Below, in pieces: positions 1-4,168 of a stretch of DNA of 6,304 nt. Location: the NCBI GenBank assembly GCA_001800945.1, contig MGWJ01000173.1:1-6304 (forward strand). The letters are read 5' to 3'. A model generated the notes under the pieces. It had not been told where the DNA came from. It ran no database searches and saw only the letters and a list, made by a program, of their open reading frames with translations. Within the stretch, counting starts at the first letter, position 1. Each line of letters starts with the position of its first letter. This DNA comes from Flavobacteria bacterium RIFCSPLOWO2_12_FULL_31_7 (GTDB lineage: Bacteria > Bacteroidota > Bacteroidia > Flavobacteriales > Flavobacteriaceae). The position numbers were made by a program, and so were the translations under genes.

Positions 1-350
1 ATTACAGTTTCAGAGTCACCGCCATAATTCACACCATTAATTTTAACCTTTTCGGCTTTCCAAGAACCGATTCCACCACCAACACCAGCATACCAATTAA
101 ATCCACCTTCAATATTCCAAACCCATTGGTATAAACCAGCAATTTTAATAGCATCAACATTATTGCTATTTCTCCAACCTAAGTCTAATTCTAAACGATT
201 GTTTTTAGATAAACCTCTTTGGTATGATATTTCTCCACCGAAACCATCATTATCACCTAATCTTAGACCTAAAGCATTTTTAGAAATGTCCTGCGCTTGT
301 GCAAATACTGCTCCCAACAGTAAACATGCAAATAAAAGTGTTTTTTTCAT
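1..350 (-). CDS. Outer-membrane beta-barrel protein, 5' part (runs off the window)
   Basis: Reading from the ATG at 350-348 towards base 1 gives 116 open codons with no stop; the C-terminal part lies outside the window. The N-terminus MKKTLLFACLLLGAVFAQAQ is a clear Sec signal peptide with a likely signal peptidase I cut after AQA (residue 19), so the product is exported. The mature part alternates polar and aromatic or hydrophobic residues in short strands rich in Gly, Asn, Trp and Tyr (for example YQRGLSKNNRLELDLGWR and NWYAGVGGGIGSW). This is the pattern of small 8- to 10-strand outer-membrane barrels common in Flavobacteriia. The substrate or role cannot be told from this fragment. The gene has its own -7 element 24 to 31 bases upstream, so it is probably not simply co-transcribed with the lipoprotein gene that ends at 407. 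The barrel call is an inference from composition and signal peptide. Confidence 0.8.
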   Translation of the reverse strand, partial: MKKTLLFACLLLGAVFAQAQDISKNALGLRLGDNDGFGGEISYQRGLSKNNRLELDLGWRNSNNVDAIKIAGLYQWVWNIEGGFNWYAGVGGGIGSWKAEKVKINGVNYGGDSETV

Positions 351-373
351 AAATGTGTATTAAAGATTAATTG

Positions 374-381
374 CAAATATA
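374..381 (-). promoter_or_regulatory. Bacteroidota -7 promoter element for the beta-barrel gene
   Basis: The minus strand reads TATATTTG here, an exact match to the Bacteroidota TAnnTTTG -7 consensus, ending 23 bases before the ATG at 350. No convincing TTG lies about 19 bases further upstream, so the -33 half is weak or absent. It sits in the 56-base gap after the lipoprotein stop codon. Confidence 0.6.
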
Positions 382-406
382 AGGAATTTAACAGGAAGAA
401 GGCAGG

Positions 407-1210
407 TTAATTAACAAGAAATGTATCTAAAAATTCTTCTTGAGTTTGTGTATTTGTTGGCGGTACACCTAAAGTAGTAGCAGCAGTTGAATCTAAAGTA
501 TAGGTAGTCAGGGTATTGGTGTAAACTACTCCAATATTTTTAGCAATATATTGTGTAGAAGTTACCACATCTTGAGGGGCTAAAACGGTTATTGTTACAG
601 GTATTCCAGCAAAAACTTGTGTAGTTGTAACTTTTAAATTCAAAATAATCTTTGTAGATTTTACATTCGTATAAGGATCACCATTTGGAGAAGAATAATT
701 AGCAAAATTTTCACCACCAATTGATTTTAATTTGTATTCTACAGTCAAGGGTACACCATTAAAATCTTGAGAAAAGGAACCCGATTTTTCATTTAAAACT
801 TCACCTGAAGTTGCATATTCTTTGAAAATAATAAAATCTACTAAATTTAAATCTAATCCAACCGGAAGTGATGCTCCCAAACCAAAAGAAAAGTCACCAC
901 TTAACAATAACTTTCCACCATCTTTTCTAACACCATTATTATTTACTGATGTACAATAAAATCCAGTTGCAACATTGTTTTTGTTTTTAAATTTTTTGTA
1001 AGTGTTTGGTGCGATAATAGTATCGCCAGAAATATATAATGAATCTCTAGTTGTAGTAGTTCCCATCACATCATAGGTCCAATAGTTTCCATTATTTAAA
1101 GGTAAAGCATTGGTAAAATCACTTGTTTCAATCACAGAAGGTGCAGCATCTTCATCATTCGAACAAGAAAATAATGAAACACTTAAGATAATAAATAATA
1201 TTTTTTTCAT
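407..1210 (-). CDS. Surface-type lipoprotein of unknown function
   Basis: The product is 267 residues. MKKILFIILSVSLFSC is a lipoprotein signal peptide, with the lipidated cysteine at residue 16. It is followed by S-N-D-E-D, an acidic stretch that resembles the lipoprotein export signal which sends Bacteroidota lipoproteins to the cell surface, so an outer-leaflet location is likely (inference). The mature part has no enzyme motif I recognise. A G-N-Y-W-T-Y-D motif (residues 41-47) followed by R-D-S-L-Y-I-S-G-D (55-63) is typical of a loose group of Bacteroidota lipoproteins of unknown function. The rest is rich in Thr, Val and Asn and looks beta-rich. The ATG at 1210 is the only start that provides the signal peptide. 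The upstream TATATTAG (1233-1226, minus) is one base off the -7 consensus and overlaps the divergent aroC promoter region. Confidence 0.85.
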   Translation of the reverse strand: MKKILFIILSVSLFSCSNDEDAAPSVIETSDFTNALPLNNGNYWTYDVMGTTTTRDSLYISGDTIIAPNTYKKFKNKNNVATGFYCTSVNNNGVRKDGGKLLLSGDFSFGLGASLPVGLDLNLVDFIIFKEYATSGEVLNEKSGSFSQDFNGVPLTVEYKLKSIGGENFANYSSPNGDPYTNVKSTKIILNLKVTTTQVFAGIPVTITVLAPQDVVTSTQYIAKNIGVVYTNTLTTYTLDSTAATTLGVPPTNTQTQEEFLDTFLVN

Positions 1211-1221
1211 TTTAGTAGTTT

Positions 1222-1255
1222 TTTGCTAATATAAAAAAAACATTCGATATTTTTG
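1222..1255 (+). promoter_or_regulatory. Probable aroC promoter
   Basis: TTTG at 1222-1225 and TATTTTTG at 1248-1255 are 22 bases apart, matching the Bacteroidota -33/-7 pattern (TTTG, TAnnTTTG) within the spacing seen in Flavobacterium. The -7 element ends 15 bases before the aroC ATG, so the leader would be very short. It lies in the 60-base gap shared with the divergent lipoprotein gene, whose weak -7 element (1226-1233) falls inside this spacer. Confidence 0.6.
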
Positions 1256-1270
1256 TTTAAAAATTAACAG

Positions 1271-2329
1271 ATGGCAAACTCAATCGGAAAGCTTTTTACT
1301 TTAACAACTTTTGGAGAATCTCATGGCGCTGCTTTAGGCGGAATTATTGATGGTTGTCCTTCAAATATTTCTATTGATTTGGATTTTATTCAGTCTGAGT
1401 TAGATAGAAGAAAACCAGGACAATCAAAAATAGTAACCCAAAGAAAAGAAGCGGATGAAGTAAGATTTTTATCTGGAATTTTTAAAGGAAAAACTACAGG
1501 AACTTCTATTGGCTTTATTGTTGAAAATCAGAATCAAAAATCTAACGATTACGATCATTTAAAAGATACTTTCCGCCCAAGTCACGCGGATTTCACCTAC
1601 GATAAAAAATACGGAAATAGAGATTACCGAGGTGGCGGAAGAAGTTCTGCAAGAGAAACCGTTAATTGGGTGGTAGCTGGAGCGATTGCCAAACAAATTA
1701 TTCCTGAAATTAAAATCAATGCTTTTGTTTCTTCTGTTGGAGAAATGTATATCAATAAACCTTATCAAGAGTTAGATTTTAATTTAATCGAATCCAATCC
1801 AGTTAGGTGTCCAGATTTAGAAATGGCTGCTAAAATGGAAGAATATATTTCAGAAATTAAAAAAGAAGGAGATTCTGTTGGCGGAACGATTACCTGTGTC
1901 ATTCAGAATGTACCAATTGGTTTAGGTGAACCAATCTTCGATAAATTACACGCGCAATTAGGAAAAGCAATGTTATCAATCAACGCTGTTAAAGGCTTTG
2001 AATATGGTGGCGGATTTTGTGCAGCAAAAATGAAAGGAAGCGATCACAATGATTTATTTAACGAAGACGGCACCACAAAATCAAATTTATCTGGCGGAAT
2101 TCAAGGTGGAATAAGCAACGGAATGGATATTTATTTCCGAGTTGCTTTCAAACCAGTTGCCACCTTACTACAAAAACAAGATGTTTTAACCAACGATGGT
2201 AAAATCATAGAACAGCAAGGTAAAGGACGCCATGATCCGTGTGTGGTTCCAAGAGCTGTACCCGTCGTAGAAGCTTTAGCTGCAATGGTTTTAGTGGATT
2301 TTACTTTGATGGATAAGGCAGGTAGGTAA
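1271..2329 (+). CDS. aroC: Chorismate synthase
   Basis: This enzyme makes chorismate from 5-enolpyruvylshikimate-3-phosphate by removing phosphate, using reduced FMN as cofactor. It is the last step of the shikimate pathway, in the cytoplasm, and feeds aromatic amino acids, folate and menaquinone. The 352 residues are the usual length for the family. The three family signatures are present: G-E-S-H-G (residues 15-19) with invariant H18; G-G-G-R-S-S-A-R-E-T (121-130); and G-R-H-D-P-C-V-V-P-R-A-V-P-V (319-332) near the C-terminus. The second conserved histidine is H105 in R-P-S-H-A-D. No flavin reductase domain is fused, so it is the monofunctional bacterial type. It stands alone: no other aro gene is adjacent, the upstream gene is divergent and the next genes downstream are on the opposite strand. 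The start is fixed by the conserved M-A-N-S-I-G-K-L-F N-terminus. Confidence 0.97.
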   Translation: MANSIGKLFTLTTFGESHGAALGGIIDGCPSNISIDLDFIQSELDRRKPGQSKIVTQRKEADEVRFLSGIFKGKTTGTSIGFIVENQNQKSNDYDHLKDTFRPSHADFTYDKKYGNRDYRGGGRSSARETVNWVVAGAIAKQIIPEIKINAFVSSVGEMYINKPYQELDFNLIESNPVRCPDLEMAAKMEEYISEIKKEGDSVGGTITCVIQNVPIGLGEPIFDKLHAQLGKAMLSINAVKGFEYGGGFCAAKMKGSDHNDLFNEDGTTKSNLSGGIQGGISNGMDIYFRVAFKPVATLLQKQDVLTNDGKIIEQQGKGRHDPCVVPRAVPVVEALAAMVLVDFTLMDKAGR

Positions 2330-2343
2330 AAAAGATTACAACA

Positions 2344-2473
2344 AACTTGTCACATAAAGTCAAGCTTAATAAATTGCTTTTTTTAGGGCTTAGACCTCAC
2401 AGGTTTTTGAAACCTGTCATGTCTTTTTATATAGCGAGTAATATGATGTGAGATGCTTTCAGCATGACAAGTT
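2344..2473. repeat. Inverted repeat enclosing the palindrome, with a small hairpin
   Basis: AACTTGTCA at 2344-2352 is the exact reverse complement of TGACAAGTT at 2465-2473, so the ends of this roughly 130-base segment are 9-bp inverted repeats. Just inside the right end is a small hairpin, ATGCT-TTC-AGCAT (2453-2465), within the text TGAGATGC...AGCATGAC, which resembles another repeat type common in Bacteroidota intergenic DNA. No open frame of note lies inside. It may be a composite of dispersed repeats; there is no evidence of mobility. Confidence 0.4.
2392..2424. repeat. Palindromic intergenic repeat; possible aroC terminator
   Basis: Arms of 15 bases (2392-2406 and 2410-2424) flank a 3-base loop and pair at 13 of 15 positions, including a perfect inner 8 bp (ACAGGTTT/AAACCTGT). 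The motif of AGACCTCACAGGTTT type is, from general knowledge, a frequent intergenic palindrome in Flavobacteriia, so this is probably one copy of a dispersed repeat. A short T-run follows (TCTTTTTAT), so it could also end aroC transcription 60 to 100 bases after the stop codon. Confidence 0.55.
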
Positions 2474-2505
2474 GTGAATATTTATTTTGTTTTTCCTGTA
2501 AAATA

Positions 2506-2533
2506 GGGATGCTCTGAACCGACTGAGTTGAAC
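2506..2533 (-). pseudogene. Decayed tRNA 5'-half fragment
   Basis: The plus-strand text at 2506-2520 (GGGATGCTCTGAACC) is identical over 15 bases to the D-arm/anticodon-stem junction of the nearby tRNA-like sequences, for example 2657-2671. The following bases (GACTGAGTTGAAC) diverge from the D-stem sequence (AGCTGAGCTAAT). No acceptor stem, T-arm or 3' end can be found. It reads as a leftover 5' half of a tRNA on the minus strand, outside the last terminator of the tRNA locus. Confidence 0.5.
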
Positions 2534-2551
2534 TATTTAAAAATTTGACAC

Positions 2552-2580
2552 AAAAAAACTCCTTAATTTCTTAAGGAGTT
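2552..2580 (-). terminator. Intrinsic terminator closing the tRNA/GIY-YIG locus
   Basis: On the minus strand a perfect 10-bp stem (AACTCCTTAA/TTAAGGAGTT, 2580-2571 with 2566-2557) and a 4-base loop are followed by a run of T (2558-2552). It begins 7 bases after the encoded CCA of the last tRNA-like sequence. Confidence 0.85.
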
Positions 2581-2586
2581 AAATAT

Positions 2587-2684
2587 TGGTGGGCGATTGC
2601 TTGTTCCGATTTTCTTTCGGAAAGGGGTTCGAACCCCCGACTCTCCCGATTGCATCGGGATGCTCTGAACCAGCTGAGCTAATC
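2587..2684 (-). pseudogene. tRNA-like sequence 3: no 5' acceptor strand, insertion in the T-arm region
   Basis: Read on the minus strand it has a good D-arm (GCTC/GAGC), an anticodon stem TCCCG/CGGGA with loop ATGCAAT (GCA in the anticodon position) and GGGGG-TTCGAAC-CCCC as a T-arm. About 25 extra bases follow, with a possible 6-bp hairpin TTCCGA/TCGGAA, before the 3' acceptor strand ATCGCCC, base A and an encoded CCA (2589-2587). The 5' side is not GGGCGAT but the end of the upstream nuclease gene (AAAGAT), so the acceptor stem cannot form locally. The GCA triplet would read Cys, but the body is Val-like and the stem is broken, so I call it a tRNA pseudogene. Its 3' acceptor is the perfect partner of the 5' acceptor at 3508-3502. 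Confidence 0.65.
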
Positions 2685-2930
2685 TTTACTTAAAATTAAT
2701 TCTTGAATTTTAATTTTGCTTTTCCAGGACTTTATTTGTTTTTCTCTTGATAAAGCTTCTGATTTTGTAGTGCAGGTTTCTGTATAAACAATTTTCCAAT
2801 CATTAGTGTTTCCAGTAAAACCTTTGCTTTTTTGATTGTGTCTGATAATTCTTTCTTCTAAATCGGAAGTAAATCCAATATAAAATTTGTTCTTAGTAGA
2901 GCTGTGGAGTATGTAAACGATAAATGGCAT
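2679..2930 (-). CDS. GIY-YIG nuclease family protein, copy A
   Basis: The product is an 83-residue single-domain protein of the GIY-YIG (URI, UvrC-like) family, whose members cut DNA with one metal ion. The motif is present as V-Y-I (5-7) and Y-I-G (17-19), and the expected catalytic residues are there: Y6, Y17, R27, H31 and E63 in the S-R-E-K helix. There is no DNA-binding or second domain, which is usual for small Bacteroidota members; their biological role is unknown. I chose the ATG at 2930. The open frame extends upstream to 3026, but that part translates the terminator and tRNA-like sequence 2 and is not protein-like. The stop codon TAG is supplied by positions 8-10 of tRNA-like sequence 3, overlapping it by 6 bases. 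The gene starts 19 bases after a terminator T-run and has no clear promoter of its own, so expression would need read-through. It differs from copy B at one residue (C53 here, Y53 there). Confidence 0.85.
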   Translation of the reverse strand: MPFIVYILHSSTKNKFYIGFTSDLEERIIRHNQKSKGFTGNTNDWKIVYTETCTTKSEALSREKQIKSWKSKIKIQELILSKD

Positions 2931-2948
2931 ATAAATAAACTTTGGCGT

Positions 2949-2983
2949 AAAAAAAAAGCATCTCAATGAAATTGAAATGCTTT
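2949..2983 (-). terminator. Intrinsic terminator between tRNA-like sequence 2 and GIY-YIG copy A
   Basis: On the minus strand a 13-bp stem with one G-U pair (AAAGCATTTCAAT with ATTGAGATGCTTT), a 3-base loop and a run of nine T (2957-2949) form a textbook terminator. It is identical to the one at 3320-3354, being part of the duplicated unit. Confidence 0.85.
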
Positions 2984-2984
2984 G

Positions 2985-3055
2985 TGGGCAATGAGGGGTT
3001 CGAACCCCCGACTCTCCCGATTGCATCGGGATGCTCTGAACCAGCTGAGCTAATC
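2985..3055 (-). pseudogene. tRNA-like sequence 2: complete body, 5' acceptor strand replaced
   Basis: The minus strand gives D-arm GCTC/GAGC, anticodon stem TCCCG/CGGGA with loop ATGCAAT (GCA), variable region GAGTC, T-arm GGGGG-TTCGAAC-CCCTC and 3' acceptor ATTGCCC plus A (2992-2985). This 3' end is the same as that of tRNA-Val. The 5' acceptor should be GGGCAAT, but the seven bases present are TAAAGAT, the end of the GIY-YIG copy B gene, so only the inner two or three pairs can form. The anticodon arm TCCCGAT-GCA-ATCGGGA can pair right through to a 3-base loop. Most likely a pseudogene made by insertion or recombination inside a tRNA gene. Confidence 0.7.
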
Positions 3056-3301
3056 TTTACTTAAAATTAATTCTTGAATTTTAATTTTGCTTTTCCAGGA
3101 CTTTATTTGTTTTTCTCTTGATAAAGCTTCTGATTTTGTAGTGTAGGTTTCTGTATAAACAATTTTCCAATCATTAGTGTTTCCAGTAAAACCTTTGCTT
3201 TTTTGATTGTGTCTGATAATTCTTTCTTCTAAATCGGAAGTAAATCCAATATAAAATTTGTTCTTAGTAGAACTGTGGAGTATGTAAACGATAAATGGCA
3301 T
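3050..3301 (-). CDS. GIY-YIG nuclease family protein, copy B
   Basis: An 83-residue GIY-YIG protein, 82 of 83 residues identical to copy A, with the same intact V-Y-I/Y-I-G motif and the same R27, H31 and E63. The two genes differ at two bases: 3144 (Y53 instead of C53) and 3272 (silent, Ser). I chose the ATG at 3301. An in-frame ATG as far upstream as 3511 exists, but the extra 70 residues are translated tRNA and terminator, including the LAQLVQS string typical of misread tRNA genes. The gene begins 18 bases after the T-run of the tRNA-Val terminator and ends with a TAG inside tRNA-like sequence 2 (6-base overlap). This places it as a passenger in a tRNA transcript. A role as homing-type nuclease aimed at tRNA genes is a guess from position only. 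Confidence 0.85.
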   Translation of the reverse strand: MPFIVYILHSSTKNKFYIGFTSDLEERIIRHNQKSKGFTGNTNDWKIVYTETYTTKSEALSREKQIKSWKSKIKIQELILSKD

Positions 3302-3319
3302 ATAAATAAACTTTGGCGT

Positions 3320-3354
3320 AAAAAAAAAGCATCTCAATGAAATTGAAATGCTTT
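3320..3354 (-). terminator. Intrinsic terminator directly after tRNA-Val
   Basis: The stem of 3354-3342 with 3338-3326 (13 bp, one G-U), loop of 3 bases and nine T (3328-3320) begin 1 base after the tRNA discriminator. It should stop most transcription before GIY-YIG copy B. Confidence 0.88.
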
Positions 3355-3355
3355 G

Positions 3356-3430
3356 TGGGCAATGAGGGGTTCGAACCCCCGACCCCCTCGGTGTAAACGA
3401 GGTGCTCTGAACCAGCTGAGCTAATTGCCC
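3356..3430 (-). tRNA. tRNA-Val (anticodon UAC)
   Basis: All arms fold on the minus strand: acceptor GGGCAAT/ATTGCCC (7 of 7), D-stem GCTC/GAGC with loop AGCTGGTTCA, anticodon stem CCTCG/CGAGG with loop TTTACAC giving anticodon TAC, variable region GGGTC, and T-arm GGGGG-TTCGAAC-CCCTC (one G-U), with discriminator A. The body resembles bacterial valine tRNAs. CCA is not encoded (ACAAAG follows), so it must be added by the nucleotidyltransferase. It is the only complete tRNA in this cluster and lies downstream of the promoter at 3570-3541, after a truncated tRNA-like sequence. Confidence 0.93.
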
Positions 3431-3454
3431 CAATATGTTTTCTTTATCTTTTGA

Positions 3455-3508
3455 CCCCGACTCTCCCGATACAATCGGAATGCTCTGAACCAGCTGAGCT
3501 AATCGCCC
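3455..3508 (-). pseudogene. tRNA-like sequence 1: 3'-truncated, anticodon position UGU
   Basis: The minus strand begins GGGCGAT (acceptor 5' strand), then TA, D-arm GCTC/GAGC, anticodon stem TTCCG/CGGGA with loop ATTGTAT, GAGTC and GGGG, where the T-arm should start. It then breaks off into TCAAAAGATAAAG, an AT-rich spacer leading to tRNA-Val. The T-loop, the T-stem 3' strand and the 3' acceptor are missing. A matching 3' acceptor (ATCGCCC-A-CCA) occurs about 860 bases downstream at 2597-2587. It is the first element after the promoter, 33 bases from the -7 box. UGU would read Thr, but the body is Val-like, so identity is uncertain. Confidence 0.7.
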
Positions 3509-3540
3509 CAATAAATCTCTTTACTTCCGTATTGCGAGTG

Positions 3541-3570
3541 CAAATATACACTCAATTTTTAGATATACAA
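3541..3570 (-). promoter_or_regulatory. Promoter of the tRNA/GIY-YIG locus
   Basis: On the minus strand TTG (3570-3568), 19 bases, then TATATTTG (3548-3541) match the Bacteroidota -33/-7 consensus at ideal spacing. The TTTGCACTCGC text at and after the -7 box is typical of strong stable-RNA promoters in this group. It begins 18 bases after the stop codon of the gene at 3588-3974. Confidence 0.85.
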
Positions 3571-3587
3571 GTAAAAATAAAAAATAA

Positions 3588-3974
3588 TTAATTAAATTTT
3601 ATGTCTTCTAAAATTACCCTGTTGGTTTCGTTTATGATTGTCATGGTAACTTTTTTATTTTCAGATAATTGAGATTCAATAACGTATTTTTTACCATTTT
3701 TATATGGAACATTACTTTTTTCAAAATCTACATCTCCATTAGAAATAGCCGCATCAATTTCCTTCATGTTTGTCAATTTCTTAGCAAAAATACTATCTAC
3801 AGCAGCCGAAGTTTTAAAAGGTTTACTTCTAATATCTTTAATTACTCTACAATTTGGGAAATAACAAAAAGTTACACCTTTAGATTCTGCTTTCGCTGAT
3901 AAAAATTCACCCACAAAATAAAATCCAATCAATAAACCAAATAAATAAAATGCTAATCTGTAACGTAATGACAT
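3588..3974 (-). CDS. Small membrane-anchored protein, DUF4258-like
   Basis: The product is 128 residues. Residues 7-25 (LAFYLFGLLIGFYFVGEFL) form one hydrophobic segment after a basic N-terminus, so it is probably a single-pass inner-membrane protein or has an uncleaved signal anchor, with the rest outside the cytoplasm. The text C-Y-F-P-N-C-R-V-I-K-D-I-R-S-K-P (37-52) and G-D-V-D-F-E-K-S (80-87) match my memory of a flavobacterial protein group annotated with DUF4258; I cannot confirm this here. The two cysteines (37 and 42) are close enough for a disulfide or metal site, but nothing proves one. The function is unknown. The start at 3974 is supported by a TATCTTTG -7 element 22 bases upstream. 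It is divergent from the E1 dehydrogenase gene. No terminator separates it from the tRNA promoter that follows on the same strand. Confidence 0.75.
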   Translation of the reverse strand: MSLRYRLAFYLFGLLIGFYFVGEFLSAKAESKGVTFCYFPNCRVIKDIRSKPFKTSAAVDSIFAKKLTNMKEIDAAISNGDVDFEKSNVPYKNGKKYVIESQLSENKKVTMTIINETNRVILEDIKFN

Positions 3975-3995
3975 GTTCTAATAAATTAATTTTGG

Positions 3996-4003
3996 CAAAG
4001 ATA
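3996..4003 (-). promoter_or_regulatory. -7 promoter element for the DUF4258-like gene
   Basis: TATCTTTG on the minus strand exactly fits TAnnTTTG and ends 21 bases before the ATG. No clear TTG is seen 17 to 23 bases upstream, so only the -7 half is supported. Confidence 0.6.
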
Positions 4004-4114
4004 GAAAAAGTTAGAAGCAGAAGTTAGATGTTTCTAGTTTTTTATGATTTTTAATATCAATTAGAAGATTCAAATTATAATTTCATTTTTTAACAAAATA
4101 ATATCTTAACATAA

Positions 4115-4145
4115 TTCGTTTAAAATGTTATTTTTATTACTTTTG
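4115..4145 (+). promoter_or_regulatory. Probable promoter of the E1 dehydrogenase gene
   Basis: TTCG (4115-4118, one base off TTTG), a 19-base spacer and TACTTTTG (4138-4145, full TAnnTTTG match) lie 23 bases before the ATG at 4169. The leader ACAACAACAATT is A-rich with no Shine-Dalgarno site, normal for the phylum. Confidence 0.65.
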
Positions 4146-4168
4146 AGCAAAATTTTACAACAACAATT

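Larger units (their letters stand above)
2623..3383. repeat. 371-base tandem duplication (tRNA body, terminator, GIY-YIG gene)
   Basis: Bases 2623-3012 match bases 2994-3383 at an offset of 371 with two substitutions (2773 C versus 3144 T; 2901 G versus 3272 A). Beyond 3383 similarity continues only at tRNA level. Each period holds a T-arm/3' acceptor end, a terminator and the nuclease gene, and joins into the next tRNA-like body. The breakpoints fall in tRNA T-arm sequence, consistent with unequal crossing-over between tRNA copies. Confidence 0.93.

Noticed and set aside
163..363. 66-residue plus-strand frame
   Set aside because: It lies antisense to the beta-barrel gene with its signal peptide, has no promoter or start context and a composition unlike a protein.
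1559..1768. 69-residue minus-strand frame inside aroC
   Set aside because: Shadow of a strongly conserved gene on the other strand.
2931..3026. N-terminal extension of GIY-YIG copy A to a start at 3026
   Set aside because: The extra residues translate the terminator and tRNA-like sequence 2. The protein family begins at the MPFIVYI start at 2930.
2985..3055. Functional tRNA-Cys (GCA)
   Set aside because: The 5' acceptor strand is replaced by nuclease coding sequence and does not pair with the 3' strand; the body is Val-like.
2679..3301. Group I intron with homing endonuclease in a tRNA anticodon loop
   Set aside because: The anticodon loops are uninterrupted, the nuclease lies between tRNA bodies, and there is no room for an intron core in the short gaps.
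2623..3383. CRISPR-like array
   Set aside because: Only two long copies of 371 bases with genes inside; no short repeats with unique spacers and no cas genes.
3302..3511. N-terminal extension of GIY-YIG copy B to a start at 3511
   Set aside because: It reads through tRNA-like sequence 1, tRNA-Val and a terminator; the LAQLVQS text is a known sign of translated tRNA.
3669..3899. 76-residue plus-strand frame
   Set aside because: Antisense shadow of the DUF4258-like gene; rich in Phe, Ile and Ser as expected from reversed AT-rich code.
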